NCBI RefSeq assembly: GCF_036373705.1
Contig: NC_089858.1
Coordinates: 18,030,249-18,094,248 of the forward strand
DNA from: Amia ocellicauda
Taxonomy: Eukaryota; Chordata; Actinopteri; Amiiformes; Amiidae
Direction: 5' to 3'
Length of the DNA stretch: 64,000 nt
Every line of letters starts with the position of its first letter. The stretch's first letter is position 1. Shown here in pieces: positions 1-11,900 of this stretch. The position numbers and the translations under genes were made by a program. The notes under the pieces are model-generated. The model made no database searches and was not told the origin of the DNA. It saw nothing but the letters and a program-made list of their open reading frames with translations.

Positions 1-676
1 AAGTAGGCCTGGTCTGTCATCTTTTTTTTTTTCCACAGTCATCAGCACTGATGCATGTCAGCATGAGGGTCTTGACAGGGGAAAGCAGTTGTAGAGGAAT
101 TTGTTTGTTCCTTCAATGAGTGTTTTAATAAATCTTGTACATTCAATTTGTGTTGCTGTCAGTAGACAATAAAAATTGCATTGAAGAATTTGTCACTGTT
201 CCCTAGTTTACCATCTTAACTATGTGCTGTAGTGAATGGATAACCATGAAAACATTTGAAATATACCGGTACAATTTTTCGATTGTATTCTATTCCATTT
301 GCCTTAGCCATAAAGTATTGTCCTGGTCTCTCAGTTCCCCTTTCGCTGACCACAATCCAGCAGAGTTAGCAGGCGTCTCTTGTCAATATCATATGTAGAT
401 CAGAGATTCATATATACGATTTCGATTACTGGCAAATCGATCCGTTTCAAATTGTAAGAATATTGTCAAATTTGGCACAAAGAAAAGTGTATCGTATTTC
501 TTTCTGCACATTCATTAATGCACATGGCCTAAAAGCAAGGTAACAGGCATGAATTATCCAGCACCCTGCGGATAACTTACATGCAAAGGGCCTGCAACTC
601 ATTAAAACCTGGCTGAGAATGCTTCGCCTCTGATTACCAAGCCTATGTTATAAGCTAATGATTTTGATTTTGTTAG
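1..676 (+). other. OSGIN1 intron (part)
   Basis: No exon recognised. The missing OSGIN1 N-terminal exon should carry a glycine-rich FAD motif; nothing of that kind was seen here. AT-rich, with one poly-T run at 22-31. Confidence 0.6.
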
Positions 677-868
677 GACCTGCAGTTCCTGTGTGAGGGC
701 CTGGAGGGGCGGTCCCCTAGCCCGCTGGCTCTGCTCTTCGACACACTGGTGCGGCCTGATGGAGACCTGGGGGGTTCGGCCGAGTCGCAGCTGACCTGGC
801 GGAGGGAGGCGGGCCACTGCGTCCCTCATCTGGTACTGGGCAAGGGCCCCCCAGGGGGAGCATGGCAT
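677..868 (+). CDS. osgin1: OSGIN1 coding exon (third from last)
   Basis: The acceptor TGTTAG is followed by 64 whole codons and the donor GTAAGG. It begins DLQFLCEGLEGRS and ends GPPGGAWH, both conserved OSGIN blocks. It enters and leaves in phase 0, so the missing upstream exon must end on a complete codon. Confidence 0.92.
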
Positions 869-2449
869 GTAAGGGCTTGTCTCTTGTCCTGATCCCTGCA
901 GCCCCACAGAGAGAGATAGAGATATCTGGAATGTTGGGGCCTAGTTCTGATTAGCCTAATGTTCTCACAGTGGGTATATTTTGTACTGATGAGGAGGAGA
1001 GAGGTGGCAACATTGCCCTCCCTATTCAGGACTGTGAAACCTCCAAAAATTAATAATAACTTGATCTCTGTTAACCCTGAAAAAATATCAACCTGTTGCC
1101 CTCTCATGACTGGGGTGCTGAGGTCCAGTGCTAACGTCTCCTCTTTTGTTTGCTGCCGCAGTCTATGGAGGGCTCCATGTTCACGCTCAGCCTGGGAGAC
1201 TGGATGGAGCTGCCCAGCATGCGGTTCAGAGACTGGATGAGGCGCAGAGGAAGGTGAGGCATGGGACTTTGTTTATAATACCAGCATAATGGTGTCCTCG
1301 TCATGGCTACCATAGCTGCTAAAAACATAAGGTATTCAAGGTTATGTCTATATAAATTTTAAGATATGTGTTTATCAGTGTTTACTCTTTTACCAATGAC
1401 CCATAATAAAACAGTGACTGGAGCCATTTCTTTTTTTCATATTCGTTTATTTTCTTAACAGACACCTAAGGAATGACAGAGCCACCACCAGAGACATAGC
1501 CCAATACTACCAGCACTATGTGAAGGAGTTCTCCCTGCAGGAGCACTTTGTCCTGGGCTCTGTGGTCACCTCAGTACGGCCTCTGCAGGGACATTCAGTG
1601 GCACTGGACCCTGCAGAGGAGATGTGTGGACAGCCTGGTGGGGGGGCAGATGCCCCACCAGAGATGTATGAGATCCGGGGCTTCCATGAGGTGGAAAGCG
1701 GGAATGCTAGCCCTTTCTGTCTGTATGCCCAGAATGTGGTGCTGGCCACGGGGAGTTACGACAGCCCATCCCGTTTGGGGGTGGAGGGTGAGGATCTCCC
1801 ACATGTGTTCCATACCATCAGGGACCTGGAGCGCGCCCTGGAGATGCAGCAGCTGGACCCAGACTCAGACCCAGTCCTGATTGTGGGCGCTGGTCTCACA
1901 GCCGCCGACGCAGTCCTCCTGGCCAGACACAGCAACGTCCCGGTGCTGCATGCCTTCCGCCGTGCGGTCACCGACTCTGGCATGGTCTTCAGCCAGCTGC
2001 CACAGCTCATGTTTCCTGAGTACCACAAGGTCCACAGCATGATGGCTGAGCAGAGCCTGTGCTCCTGTGGGCCCTACCAAGGGTACACCAGCCTGCCCCG
2101 GCACTGCCTGCTGCGGCTCTCCCCAGACAGGAAGTGCCTGCTGGAGGACGCCGGTGGGAAAAGAACCGTCTTCAACATCTCCATGGCCTTCATCCTTATT
2201 GGCTCCAACCCCAATCTGTCCTTCCTGCCTGACCATGGCAGGCCGCTGGCCCTGGACCAGCAGCAGCCGATCAGCTCAAAGCGGAACCCCCTGGACACTG
2301 AACTCTTCACATATGAGTGCGTGAGGCAGCCCGGCCTGTACGCCCTGGGGCCCCTGGCTGGAGACAACTTTGTCCGTTTCCTCCAGGGCGGAGCCCTAGG
2401 GGTGGCTGCCTCCTTGCTAAAGAAAATGGACTCCACTGAAATGGCATGA
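677..2449 (+). CDS. osgin1: OSGIN1, 3' part (last three coding exons)
   Basis: Oxidative stress induced growth inhibitor 1, a flavoprotein-monooxygenase-like protein with FAD/NAD(P)-binding folds, linked in mammals to growth arrest and stress responses. Exons 677-868, 1162-1253 and 1462-2449 join in phase (64 codons; 30 codons plus 2 nt; the rest to TGA) and give 423 C-terminal residues. Every internal junction has GT donors and AG acceptors. Recognised by family landmarks: EGLEGRSPSP, GGAWHSMEGSM, VVLATGSYDSP, the second dinucleotide-binding motif VGAGLTAADAV, HAFRRAV, PEYHKVHSMM and GPLAGDNFVRF. Human OSGIN1 is about 477 residues, so only about 50 N-terminal residues, with the first FAD glycine motif, are missing; they would lie left of position 1. 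OSGIN2 is the alternative paralogue. Linkage to SLC38A8 and NECAB2 supports OSGIN1. Confidence 0.93.
1162..1253 (+). CDS. osgin1: OSGIN1 coding exon (second from last)
   Basis: 92 nt between acceptor GCCGCAG and donor GTGAGG. It encodes SMEGSMFTLSLGDWMELP and the basic run MRRRGR, and leaves two bases (AG) that pair with the first base of the next exon to make Arg. Confidence 0.92.
1462..2449 (+). CDS. osgin1: OSGIN1 terminal coding exon
   Basis: Large last exon. It opens HLRNDRATTRDIAQYY and holds the nucleotide-binding core VGAGLTAADAV near 1880-1912, the HAFRRAV/PEYHKVH block and the closing GPLAGDNFVRFLQGGALGVA. TGA is at 2447-2449. A low-complexity Gly/Ala/Pro loop near 1630-1665 is fish-specific filler relative to human. 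An internal ATG at 1520 is not a start: the reading frame continues upstream to the acceptor at 1460-1461. Confidence 0.95.
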
Positions 2450-2660
2450 AAATGTACTGATATATAAAATATATAGTGCACTTTGTTTTTAAAATCTTTT
2501 TCAGATTTTTAAAGTCTTAAGAAGGCTGCATCAGCTTTATCAGCATTGGGGCAGGAAACACTAAGTGTTTGTCGTCTCCAGCTTAATTCCGTATTATTTT
2601 GATGTTGTTTTCTTTGTTATTTATTCTACTCTGTTTATATAATAAAATATATTTTTCTTC
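2450..2660 (+). terminator. osgin1: OSGIN1 3' UTR and polyadenylation signal
   Basis: AT-rich 3' UTR. A canonical AATAAA lies at 2641-2646, followed by T-rich sequence, giving a short UTR of about 210 nt. No competing signal was noticed between the stop codon and this site. Confidence 0.7.
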
Positions 2661-4044
2661 TTTAAAGCAATATTTTTTGTAGGTACTACTGTTAAGTTTT
2701 TATATCACCAAGTGCTTTCATTTTTAAGTCTTGAAAAATGTTACCCAACATACCACATGTAACCAAACAACAGCTGTCGAAATAATACTTTAGCATTTTG
2801 CGGATCGAACATTTATTAATTTTGTAACTACAGGGAATTAAAGGAAAGACTGGGAGACATTTTCATAATATATTTTTGTAATACATCTATATCTATGTAC
2901 ATACAGCCATATGTAAATATATTCACTATCAGATTTAGACAAACAAAACCACATCTGTCACCTTTGTGTGAGTTTTGGTATCTGTGTTTGTTCTGGGGAG
3001 AACCAGAGCTGCTACCTGTTTAGAATGACAAAGATTAAAGATGACAGTTGGTTAGATCTGAGCAGCGCGGCTGACATTAGAAACCCAATTTCAGATCTAC
3101 AGCTGCTGCTCCTGCTTTGTCTTGTGACACTGTGATGTTTACACAAACTTGTTTTTTTTGCCGCTGACCCAGAGCCCATATCATGTCTCGGCCTGTGTGT
3201 GCATCAGGTTTCAGTCACCTCTGTTGTCACTTGTTTGATTATTGCTGGAAGCATTGGAGAAAAGGCAGAGTTTATAGTTTTTGTTAACTTGTACCTCATG
3301 CTGATGGGAACCAAATGTTAGTCACATATATATTACATGTGATATTAATATACAAACTTCCTGTTATACATAATAAATGAATCACAAGAGATTAATAGAA
3401 GAAGACCACATAAAAGATTAACAGATTAAATAACACACTTTGATGATATAACTTGGAAAATAGATAATGTGAATACACAGAATACAACTGAAGCATAAAA
3501 CAGTCGAGCATGAGAAGAAGAGAAGACTGGGACACTCACACAACTCGTACAGTTTCCTCTTTCACAGTAGCCTCACTGATCCTGTGGGGTGGTCTGCTTT
3601 AACCTGTCTGTCCTTCTTCACATCATTCCCAGGCATTTTTCACAGGGCTTGATTTGCACTAGTCTAGGACTACTCTACCTAAAACAACATTGATTAGTCA
3701 ATGACTGGTGCTAATTTGGGTCTGTGAAACCAGCCCTTTATGTTCTAAAATACATAGTTCCCCTACCTTTCCAGGCTACGACATTCTGTCACAACACCAT
3801 TCGTCTGGGCCTCCCTTCCCACAGCTTCATACACCTGGTCACCTGTGAAACTGTCAGATATCTTTTGTTCCCTTATGACACTTTTGGGCTGTCATGAACC
3901 CCACACCTTGTCTCTTTCCCTTTTTGGGCTGGAATTTGCATATGATAAAGGGGTTATGATGTAATAACATAGTAATTACTCTTGGGGACTATTTCCATTG
4001 CATGATCAGTCATAATAATAGTAAGAATGATAAAAAAAATAATA

Positions 4045-4073
<29 letters not shown>
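4045..4073. repeat. ATATAC hexanucleotide microsatellite
   Basis: About five tandem CATATA units. Confidence 0.85.
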
Positions 4074-4075
<2 letters not shown>

Positions 4076-5954
4076 GTATCATTAATGTGAACACACCTGC
4101 TATTATACTACAGCTACTAACCTACTTACCAGCACTTGTACATACTTTTACTGATACATACTACTCCTAACCTACATTTTACTTTGATTACACACTAACA
4201 CTGATTTTAACCTTTACACTATCATAAAAATAATACATATACCATGCAGAAAGACCTGTCACATGCACATACTTTAAATTCTAGTTTCTTAACTGTCCGT
4301 TGGTTGGTTGGAATTCGTATTGAATGAAGTGCCATTTTCAGGCAACAGAGGGCTCCAAAGGACTTTTGTAACTGTTTTTTTATCTGTTCACAGATGCATT
4401 TACAGTTTGAGTGTAATTTAAGCTAACAAACATCACTAGAGATCTGTTTTCAGTATTATACATAGCATAGGTGGGAAAAAAAGCTAAGTGAAAAGGTCTG
4501 CTGACTCATTTTGTATTTATTTATGTGTATTCTTTTCAAGACCTGTGCAGATTTAAAGTGTTTGCTAGTGCCTGAAAGAGATGAAGAACACGACCAATGA
4601 AATGTTGGTGTAGTAAGGCAAGAAACAATTTCACACAGTCTGTCACGACCTTGAGGAGAGCAGCCAACAGCCTGAAAATGGGTTCTGCACACCGCTGCTG
4701 TAGATGAGATTTAAAAGTTGACGGATTTCTCCAGTGTGGAGCTTATCTTCTCTGCTGGAGCACCTGAGAGCTCCCTGGATGGTGCAGAATTAATCTCTGC
4801 CAGGAGAAAAATAAAACTATCACTTTTCTTTCCCTTGCTAACTGAGGGCAAAGAAATATTATGATGCAGTGCAGAACAGAATCATAGTACCTGTCTGTCG
4901 GTTTTTTATTTATTTTTATGAGAGAGCCCAGCCGTTTCCTGTCCTGTCTCCTCCTCTGTGTAGGGGACAGAACATTGGAGAACCTGTCACAGAGCAGTGC
5001 ACAGGTAGCGATCATCCAAAAGCATTTCCACAATTTCCAGCACCAGCCTTCCCCTTCACACCGAACTGGGAGACAAAAATCACTTTGCTAGGTCTGTATT
5101 CTATCATTATTTAACAATCTTATGGTTGCTTTACTGAATTAAATAAACACTGCAAACCACAAAACAATTACGTTCAGATTGTTGTAAAAGTAAACCCACA
5201 TAAATGAGATACAATTAAAGTAACCACCACCCTGTATCCCTATAACAAGAGCTGGGCAGCGTACCAGTGTTGTGTTTGTGGAGCTTTTCACACAGTTCCA
5301 TGAAAGTGTTAAAGAGGTTACAAAAATATATCTCTGGCTGTCTGTATCTCCCTTCACTGGGCTGTAGGAGACTGAAAGCTGTCAGATGACATCACTTAAA
5401 ACAAAGCTTAAAATGTTTTAACAGAGTGAATGAAGTGGAGTGAAGCACTACTTATCTGATTAGGGGTGGTAAGATATTAGGGGGGAAAAAAGCATGTCCA
5501 GAAGAAGAATCCCATGAAAGTTATCCATTCTAGAGTTTCTAACAAAGCATCCCTTGTATGAATGTATCATAGTAAATCTGCATGACAATTTCGAGCTCCT
5601 GCCATGCTTCTCCTGTATGTTTACTCTGCTGTTATGTACCTGTCTTTCGATTTGCTTCAGACAGTATATTTCCAAGTGCTCTGCGGTGGTTTGCGATGGA
5701 CTGGCCTATGAGGAGTTCTGGAAAATTCCTAATAGGCTGCCAGGTCAATGGTGGGACAGAAGTAGGACTGGCGCACAGGTGTCAAAGCAAACTGTCTCCC
5801 TGGGTGCCCCATAACCGCCACCACTGTCCACCTAGCTCACCAAATGCTTTGCGCCTGCTCTGTCCAAAGAGGAATAACACATTTTAATGTATTATTTCTT
5901 TGTGTTGTTGTGGGGGGGACAAAGAAACTGGGAAAACTTACTGTCCAAGAAAGA

Positions 5955-5983
5955 TACAGAGAGAGAGAGGGGGGGGGGGGGGG
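5955..5983. repeat. GA run merging into a poly-G run
   Basis: Short (GA)n followed by about 16 consecutive G, with AAAGG after it. The long G run could form intermolecular G-quadruplex and is prone to sequencing error. Confidence 0.8.
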
Positions 5984-8044
5984 AAAGGAACCCTGCCATG
6001 TTTTGTAGATTTTATTGAGTGCAGATGCTCAGGTATACTGGAATATTAGACCTGCAAGTGAACACTTAACCACAGGGACTCATGACAGAGCCAAAATTAG
6101 CTAGCCTCTTGTAAAGGCAATAACTCAAAACGTACAGAAAGTGCAGGCAATCATCTGCACAGTGATTTCTGCACCATTCCCCTGAAATATAAGCTCCCTT
6201 TACAACTGGCCCGGTGTTGCATGTCTCTTGTGATGATGACCAATTACTAGAACCAAAGGCAAACTCTGCATTAACTTCTGACTGACAGTACAAATTCCTG
6301 ACGTTCACAAACCCTCTTTGTGGCTCAGCGATAATATTATGACATATACATATTAAAACAATGATCACCTACCATTATGTCCTGCACTTGTAAATGAAAA
6401 GTTAATTGAAAATGTGAAATGGACCAAGACCTGTAAAAGGAAAAGCTGCCTAGGCTTCTTCTGGCCCTCTCTGTTTTTAATTCATCTTCCCCATTCAGCC
6501 CGTCACTGTCTTTAATTCATCTGCCAGATCGATTCAGCAGCTCTATTGCGTTAACAGCCTACTTCATTTATCTGCAGCTGCCTCTGTTTTCCTTTCATTC
6601 CTTATTAACACCACCTGCTGTGATTCATCTGAGGAGAAGTAAATAATAAGACCTGTGTGCAAACCATCATCGACGATTTCTATTAAAGTCAGAAAAATTA
6701 AATTAAAAACAACAAAGAGCTTTTTTATTTTTTTTACTGCAGCAGATAAAACTCACCAGTTGTTTGACCTCCCGCCTTCTGCAGGATAGGAGTCATGGAC
6801 GTCACGTTGTGTGCTGAAGAGTAGTTTAAAATGTGGTATTTGGTGTTTGATATGTGGTATTTATTGGTTTCTCATTGGGTGTATACAAAAAAGAGAAGAC
6901 CTCTCCTTTACTGGAGCAAACAAGTTTACTAATCATTGTAACTAATTAACAAGAGACATTTCTATTACTTACTACATAGTCTTATGAATGAATAACCTGC
7001 TGATAAAGGATGGTAATACAGCAAGTTGTAAAACAACAAGATGTAGGTCAACAACAGAATGCAGAGCCTTAGAGATAAGAGAGCTACATTTCGCAATGAT
7101 AGAAATAATCTATGCTGTTGAGAAAAGCCCTTTTCAGATGGAAGGAGTAACAGAGAACACAGTTGGCTTTAAAACTCTGTAATGCGAAATTAAGCTCTTC
7201 GTGTGTTTTCCAGAAATGCTGTTTATCAAACGCATTTTCATCATGAGACTTCTTGTTCCTCGTCTCTGCATTCAACCCAGGCTTGGTTCGAGGGCCAGGA
7301 CAGGTCAGGGTTGAGCGAAGTCTTTTCCTACTGGTTTTGGGCTTGACTGTCCATTGGCTGTTACATCCTGCACCAAACCAAATAAATAAATACCCCGGGG
7401 TAACTTTTGCTTCACGATCTTGACTGAATTGACTGCATGTTGGTTGCACCCCCATACCCTTCATCTACTGCCCCTACCCACACTAACCCCATCCTACTCA
7501 GATCACTCAGCTAAAGTGTCTGGGGATAAGCCACAAAGCTACACTTTTCTGTTGTCCGCGCTGTAAAGTGAACTAATTCCATTAAAGGTGGGGGACGTAT
7601 TCTCTAAACCCAGCTGATCCACTTTTAATGGCAGTGAGCGGCCTGTGAAAATGTCATCGCGGCTCTCGGGTGGCAAACCCCAATGGACGTTAATTATCGG
7701 CAAAACATGAGAACTGACCCTGTGACCAGTATCTGTGGCTAAATGGATTTAAAATCTTTCGTAAATGAGGTCACATGGCCTTTCTCCTGGAGAGTTCCCA
7801 GCTTTGTTCTTACTTCCTCTTCCAGCCAGTAGGTCTGGAGTGTAAGCTGGCAATTTGCACTGACATCTCCAACAGACAGCCTGCCCATACATCCCCCCTG
7901 CCAGGATTACTGGTTGCCGGTGAGATACCTTGGTGTCTCAAGTATGGAACATGTGTTATCCACAAGACCTCAGAGGTATGTGCTCTGAGTAGGCATTGCT
8001 CTCACTGCAGTGCCTCACCAGGGTGAAACAATTTCATCACGCTG

Positions 8045-8135
8045 TACACAGGGCCAGAGCTCACAGCCTGGTCCCTTCAGCTACAGCAATACTGGAAAAG
8101 GGCGTCTGCCAATAAATAAATAATACAAATAAAAT
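8045..8135 (+). repeat. L2/SINE-type 3' tail fragment
   Basis: The sequence GGGCGTCTGCCAATAAATAAA is the characteristic short 3' tail shared by fish L2 LINEs and their partner SINEs, here followed by AATA repeats. The left boundary is uncertain, and no tRNA-like head was clear. Confidence 0.5.
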
Positions 8136-8639
8136 AATGAAACTGTAAGGAGGTTGCTGTTTACTCTGCAGATGCCGAAAATGTCTGAAGACAGATCACC
8201 AGAATCGGTGTGGTTTTTAAGAAATGTACAAGTTCCATTGAATTATAAGCCAGTGATTTTTGCCAACTTTAGAAATACTTTAGAGATGCATGGCAGTCCA
8301 AACTATGCAGGGAAATTCAGCACCACATTTCCTGATTACTTGTGATTACTTGTAGATGAATGCAATGTACACAATTAATTAGTAGCCTACTGATAAGCAT
8401 TGTTTCAGTCAGTCCTGAGTGGAAAGCACTGTCCTGCTGCACAAAGGTCAGCATCACTGTTGGCGCATCGTGAAGAATGCGGTCTGTCCACTTCAGACTG
8501 CGCCCCGTTCCCGTGATATCATTTAAGAGCACCAACCTGTGACAAAAACGTTGTCGACGTCTTAACAGATTTAGCACCCAGCCGTTTCACTTGCTAATCG
8601 AGTTAGGGGCTCTTTCGACCTTTTATGGCTTAATTAAAC

Positions 8640-8815
8640 AAGGCGAGTTGATGGAAAGCCGGACTGACACTCCACTCCGCCGCAACGTGGATTGATCAAA
8701 CTGGGGGCAGGACAGGAGGGATAAGAAGAGCAAGAAGAAGAAAAAACGTATTAGACTGGAGCTCAGTCTTTGCTCCCAGCCTCTACTACACAGACCGAGG
8801 TGAGCTGCGGCCGCC
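8640..8815 (+). promoter_or_regulatory. slc38a8: Putative SLC38A8 5' leader and core promoter region
   Basis: CpG content rises sharply here compared with the AT-rich flank and stays high through exon 1. The ATG at 8816 sits in GCCGCCATGG, an ideal vertebrate initiation context. No TATA box is obvious at a fitting distance, so the transcription start cannot be placed. Inference from composition only. Confidence 0.4.
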
Positions 8816-8998
8816 ATGGAGGAACTGGCCCGTGAGAGCATCAGCCTGCTGGCCAAGCCGGACCCGGGCGGGCCGAGCCTGTCCTCCTTCGGCGCGGTGT
8901 TCATCATGCTGAAGTCCGCCCTGGGCGCTGGGCTGCTCAACTTCCCCTGGGCTTTCGAGAGGTCCGGGGGGATCAACACCGCTATTGGAGTGGAAATG
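8816..8998 (+). CDS. slc38a8: SLC38A8 exon 1
   Basis: 61 codons from the start: a short cytosolic tail, then TM1 with the family's unwound-helix motif [11 protein letters not shown]. Donor GTAGGT, phase 0. Confidence 0.95.
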
Positions 8999-11900
8999 GT
9001 AGGTCTATCTATCTCTGTCTAATTTATCATTCACTACACCTTATACCCTAATCCGACCCAGTCCAGTTATTGGTGCAGTTGAATCCTTTTACAATGTATT
9101 CAATAATAATAATAATAATAATAATAATAAAGCTGTATTGTCCATTACATAGAACATAAAATGGAAATTAGTTTTCAGCTCACTTCATAGCACAATACAT
9201 AAACAAAACAACAACAACATAACACTGAACACACATCATCAATAAATAATCAATATTAAAATCAATGATACAAATAGTAGTCCATGTTAATATGCATAAC
9301 ACAGCACCAGATCATTGTTTTCCATCTACAGACTCCGGTCCATATCACCTCCATGCCCTCCTGAGTGTCAGACACATGCCCATGCAGTCTGCCTGTCTCT
9401 GTGATTAGCCCATTACCTCTTGCCATCACTGGGGATTCACATTTGTGTATTATAACAGTTTTTCCATGCAAGTGGAACTCTAAAAGGTCAACCTGATGGC
9501 AGTAATTGAAACAAGGGTTTCAGAGGATGTGTATCATTATTCAAGATTTGTGTAGCTTTCCTTCTGACCGCTTGACTGAGCACTGTAAAGTGCAATGCAC
9601 CAGTATATGGGATAGAGCAACGAGCTATAATTAATGTTTAGAATGGAAGTTTTGTTAAGCAGGCGTAATATGTTTAGGATTTTAGGTACAAATGATGAAA
9701 ACAAAAACTGCATCGGCAACATAAGGACTCTGGGGTGCTAATTATCTTTTGCTTTAGGCAGCCCTATAATGACCACAATAATATTGTTCTATATGTTTTA
9801 ATAAGGGCATATTATTTATTGTATTATACCTGTCTATTCATGTATAAAGTCAAGCACATTTTCGGTTTTCTTTGGGGAAAAAAAAAAAAGAAAAAAAAAA
9901 AAGGTCATGTGCTATAGAGATGGCATCCATTGCTGTCCTACACGTATAAATAATCTGAAGCTGGGGTTTAAAGTCCAGTCTCTCCCAATGTTCTCATACA
10001 ATGAATCACATTTTATTCAACTTCAAAAAATGTAAGAATGTGTGAAACAAGTCTATAGAGATATATTATTTTATTGTGTTTAAATATGTTTTTCATTCTG
10101 CTGAGTGTTTGTCTTTGGCATTGCATATAACGTCACTGAGCTTTGTGTCTCAGAAGATGAACACACAGCGAGAAATTGTTCTCCAGTAGGGGGAATGTGT
10201 AGGCAGGGGTAGTGTTCATGCACTGGTGGGGTTCTTTGGATCACTCTTTGTGGAGGTGACACTCAGCTGAAAAGCTATCCTTAGCCACTTCAGTATGCTC
10301 TGTAAAATGGTTTGCTATCTTTCTCCGACCTAATGAGCTGGGAGCTTACATGTTAATATACTGTAGCGATCTGGGAAGTTATGTGAAATGGAGGGACTGC
10401 AGTATTTGTGTGTGTCTGTTAGTTTGTTGTGTGGGGAGGTACGACAGATCGTTTGGGGATCTGATTTCTTAAGGTGCATTATTGTAGTTTCTGGGGTTAT
10501 CCGTGCGTGGGACCTGGGGGAGCCATTCACTTGGAGCAAGGAGATGGGTATCCTGGTTCCCGCCAGGCAGGAATAGTTTAGAGCGAGAGATGGAATTCTG
10601 TGTGCTTCCTTTAGAGCTGCCTGAGAAGAAAAACTGTTGCTTGGACCCCCGATTCGTTCTCTCCTTATTTGTTTTGCTTGTGCCAGTGGCAAAAACCCTA
10701 AAGTGCTACAATACATAAAAACATAATTTGAACAAAATACTTACAGACATCCACATGGACACAGAAAAGCTTGTTCTTTGAAAAGACAGAAAAAAGAAAG
10801 AAAATAAAATAAACTGGTCCTCAGTTACCTTAGTGGGCGAAATGCTTCAGGGTACTTTCTAATGAGTGAGAGTGACTCACCTGAGGAGCTAATATTGTGT
10901 GCAGTGTGTGAAAGTGCCTCCAAGCATAGTGCTCCAGTGGACGGGGAGTATTCCCAGGCTGGTGAGCTGTGTGTAAATCCTGAGGTTGGCAGAGAAAACT
11001 TAATTTGCTGCCAGAGCTGAAGGCTGGCAGGCATCCCATATCAGTCAGTCAATGCCTGGAGGGGCCTATAGGCTTTAAATTAGAGCAAGGGAAAAAGAAC
11101 AAATACAAATGTCTGGCTGCAGGCGGTAAAAGCTTCGTTCCAATGGTCAAAACAGACAAAGCCTTTTCACTGCTGTGCTTAATTAAGAATATTAATGTTT
11201 TATGTATTGATTTATATATATATATATGTATGTTGTTTTTTAATCATAATCAACATAAATTGTGCTTTTACCACAAAGTGGCATATCAAGTAAAAGTAAC
11301 ATTCAATTTAGAGCTGTTTTCTACACTCTTGATTATTTACTGTGGTAAAAAACTGACAAACAAACAAAAATCAGACAAACCAGCAAGAATGAGAAGAGCA
11401 GAGTGAATGCAGAAGTTGCTCTTATATAACAGATTGAAGAGGCAGGTCTGCATTCCAGGGGGGTCTGCTCTCTGTTTATGAAGCAGGGGTTTGGATGTGT
11501 TGATTGCCTGTTGAATTTATTTGGTGAGGTGCCAATGTGGCTCAGCTTCTCACAGGGGCCTACTAATGAAGGACTTGCAGTGTGTGGAAAGACGGCCCAG
11601 CAGGGTAGGGGAAGCATCTGAAGACATTCTTCACACATACCTTGCAGTTCCTTGAAAGCATGCTTATGCCATACTCCAGTCCACAGGCGTGTCAGAGTGT
11701 TGGTAACCACATGTTTACACTTGCTTCAGAATGGCTGCCAGCTAATTAGGAAGGTCTGTCTGAGGACACCGCCTTCTGACTGTGGGACCTTTAGCCAAGG
11801 TTCTGGCTAAATTTAAAAAAAAAACACACATTCAGTCTTCTGCATTGCTGTTGGTATCAGGGCCTCTGCCTGCCTCAGCCACCAGGTGTGGGTTTGTTTG

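Larger units (their letters stand above)
2661..8640. other. OSGIN1-SLC38A8 intergenic spacer
   Basis: About 6 kb without a recognisable gene. It holds an ATATAC hexamer array (about 4045-4073), a GA-then-G run (about 5955-5983) and an L2/SINE-type 3' tail near 8045-8135. The short open frames are scattered, lack homology that I recognise and carry no splice pattern. SLC38A8 regulatory sequence probably lies at the right edge. Confidence 0.6.

Noticed and set aside
2661..8600. Small open frames between OSGIN1 and SLC38A8 as new genes
   Set aside because: All under about 130 codons, no splice logic, no recognised domain, AT-rich codon use typical of chance frames.
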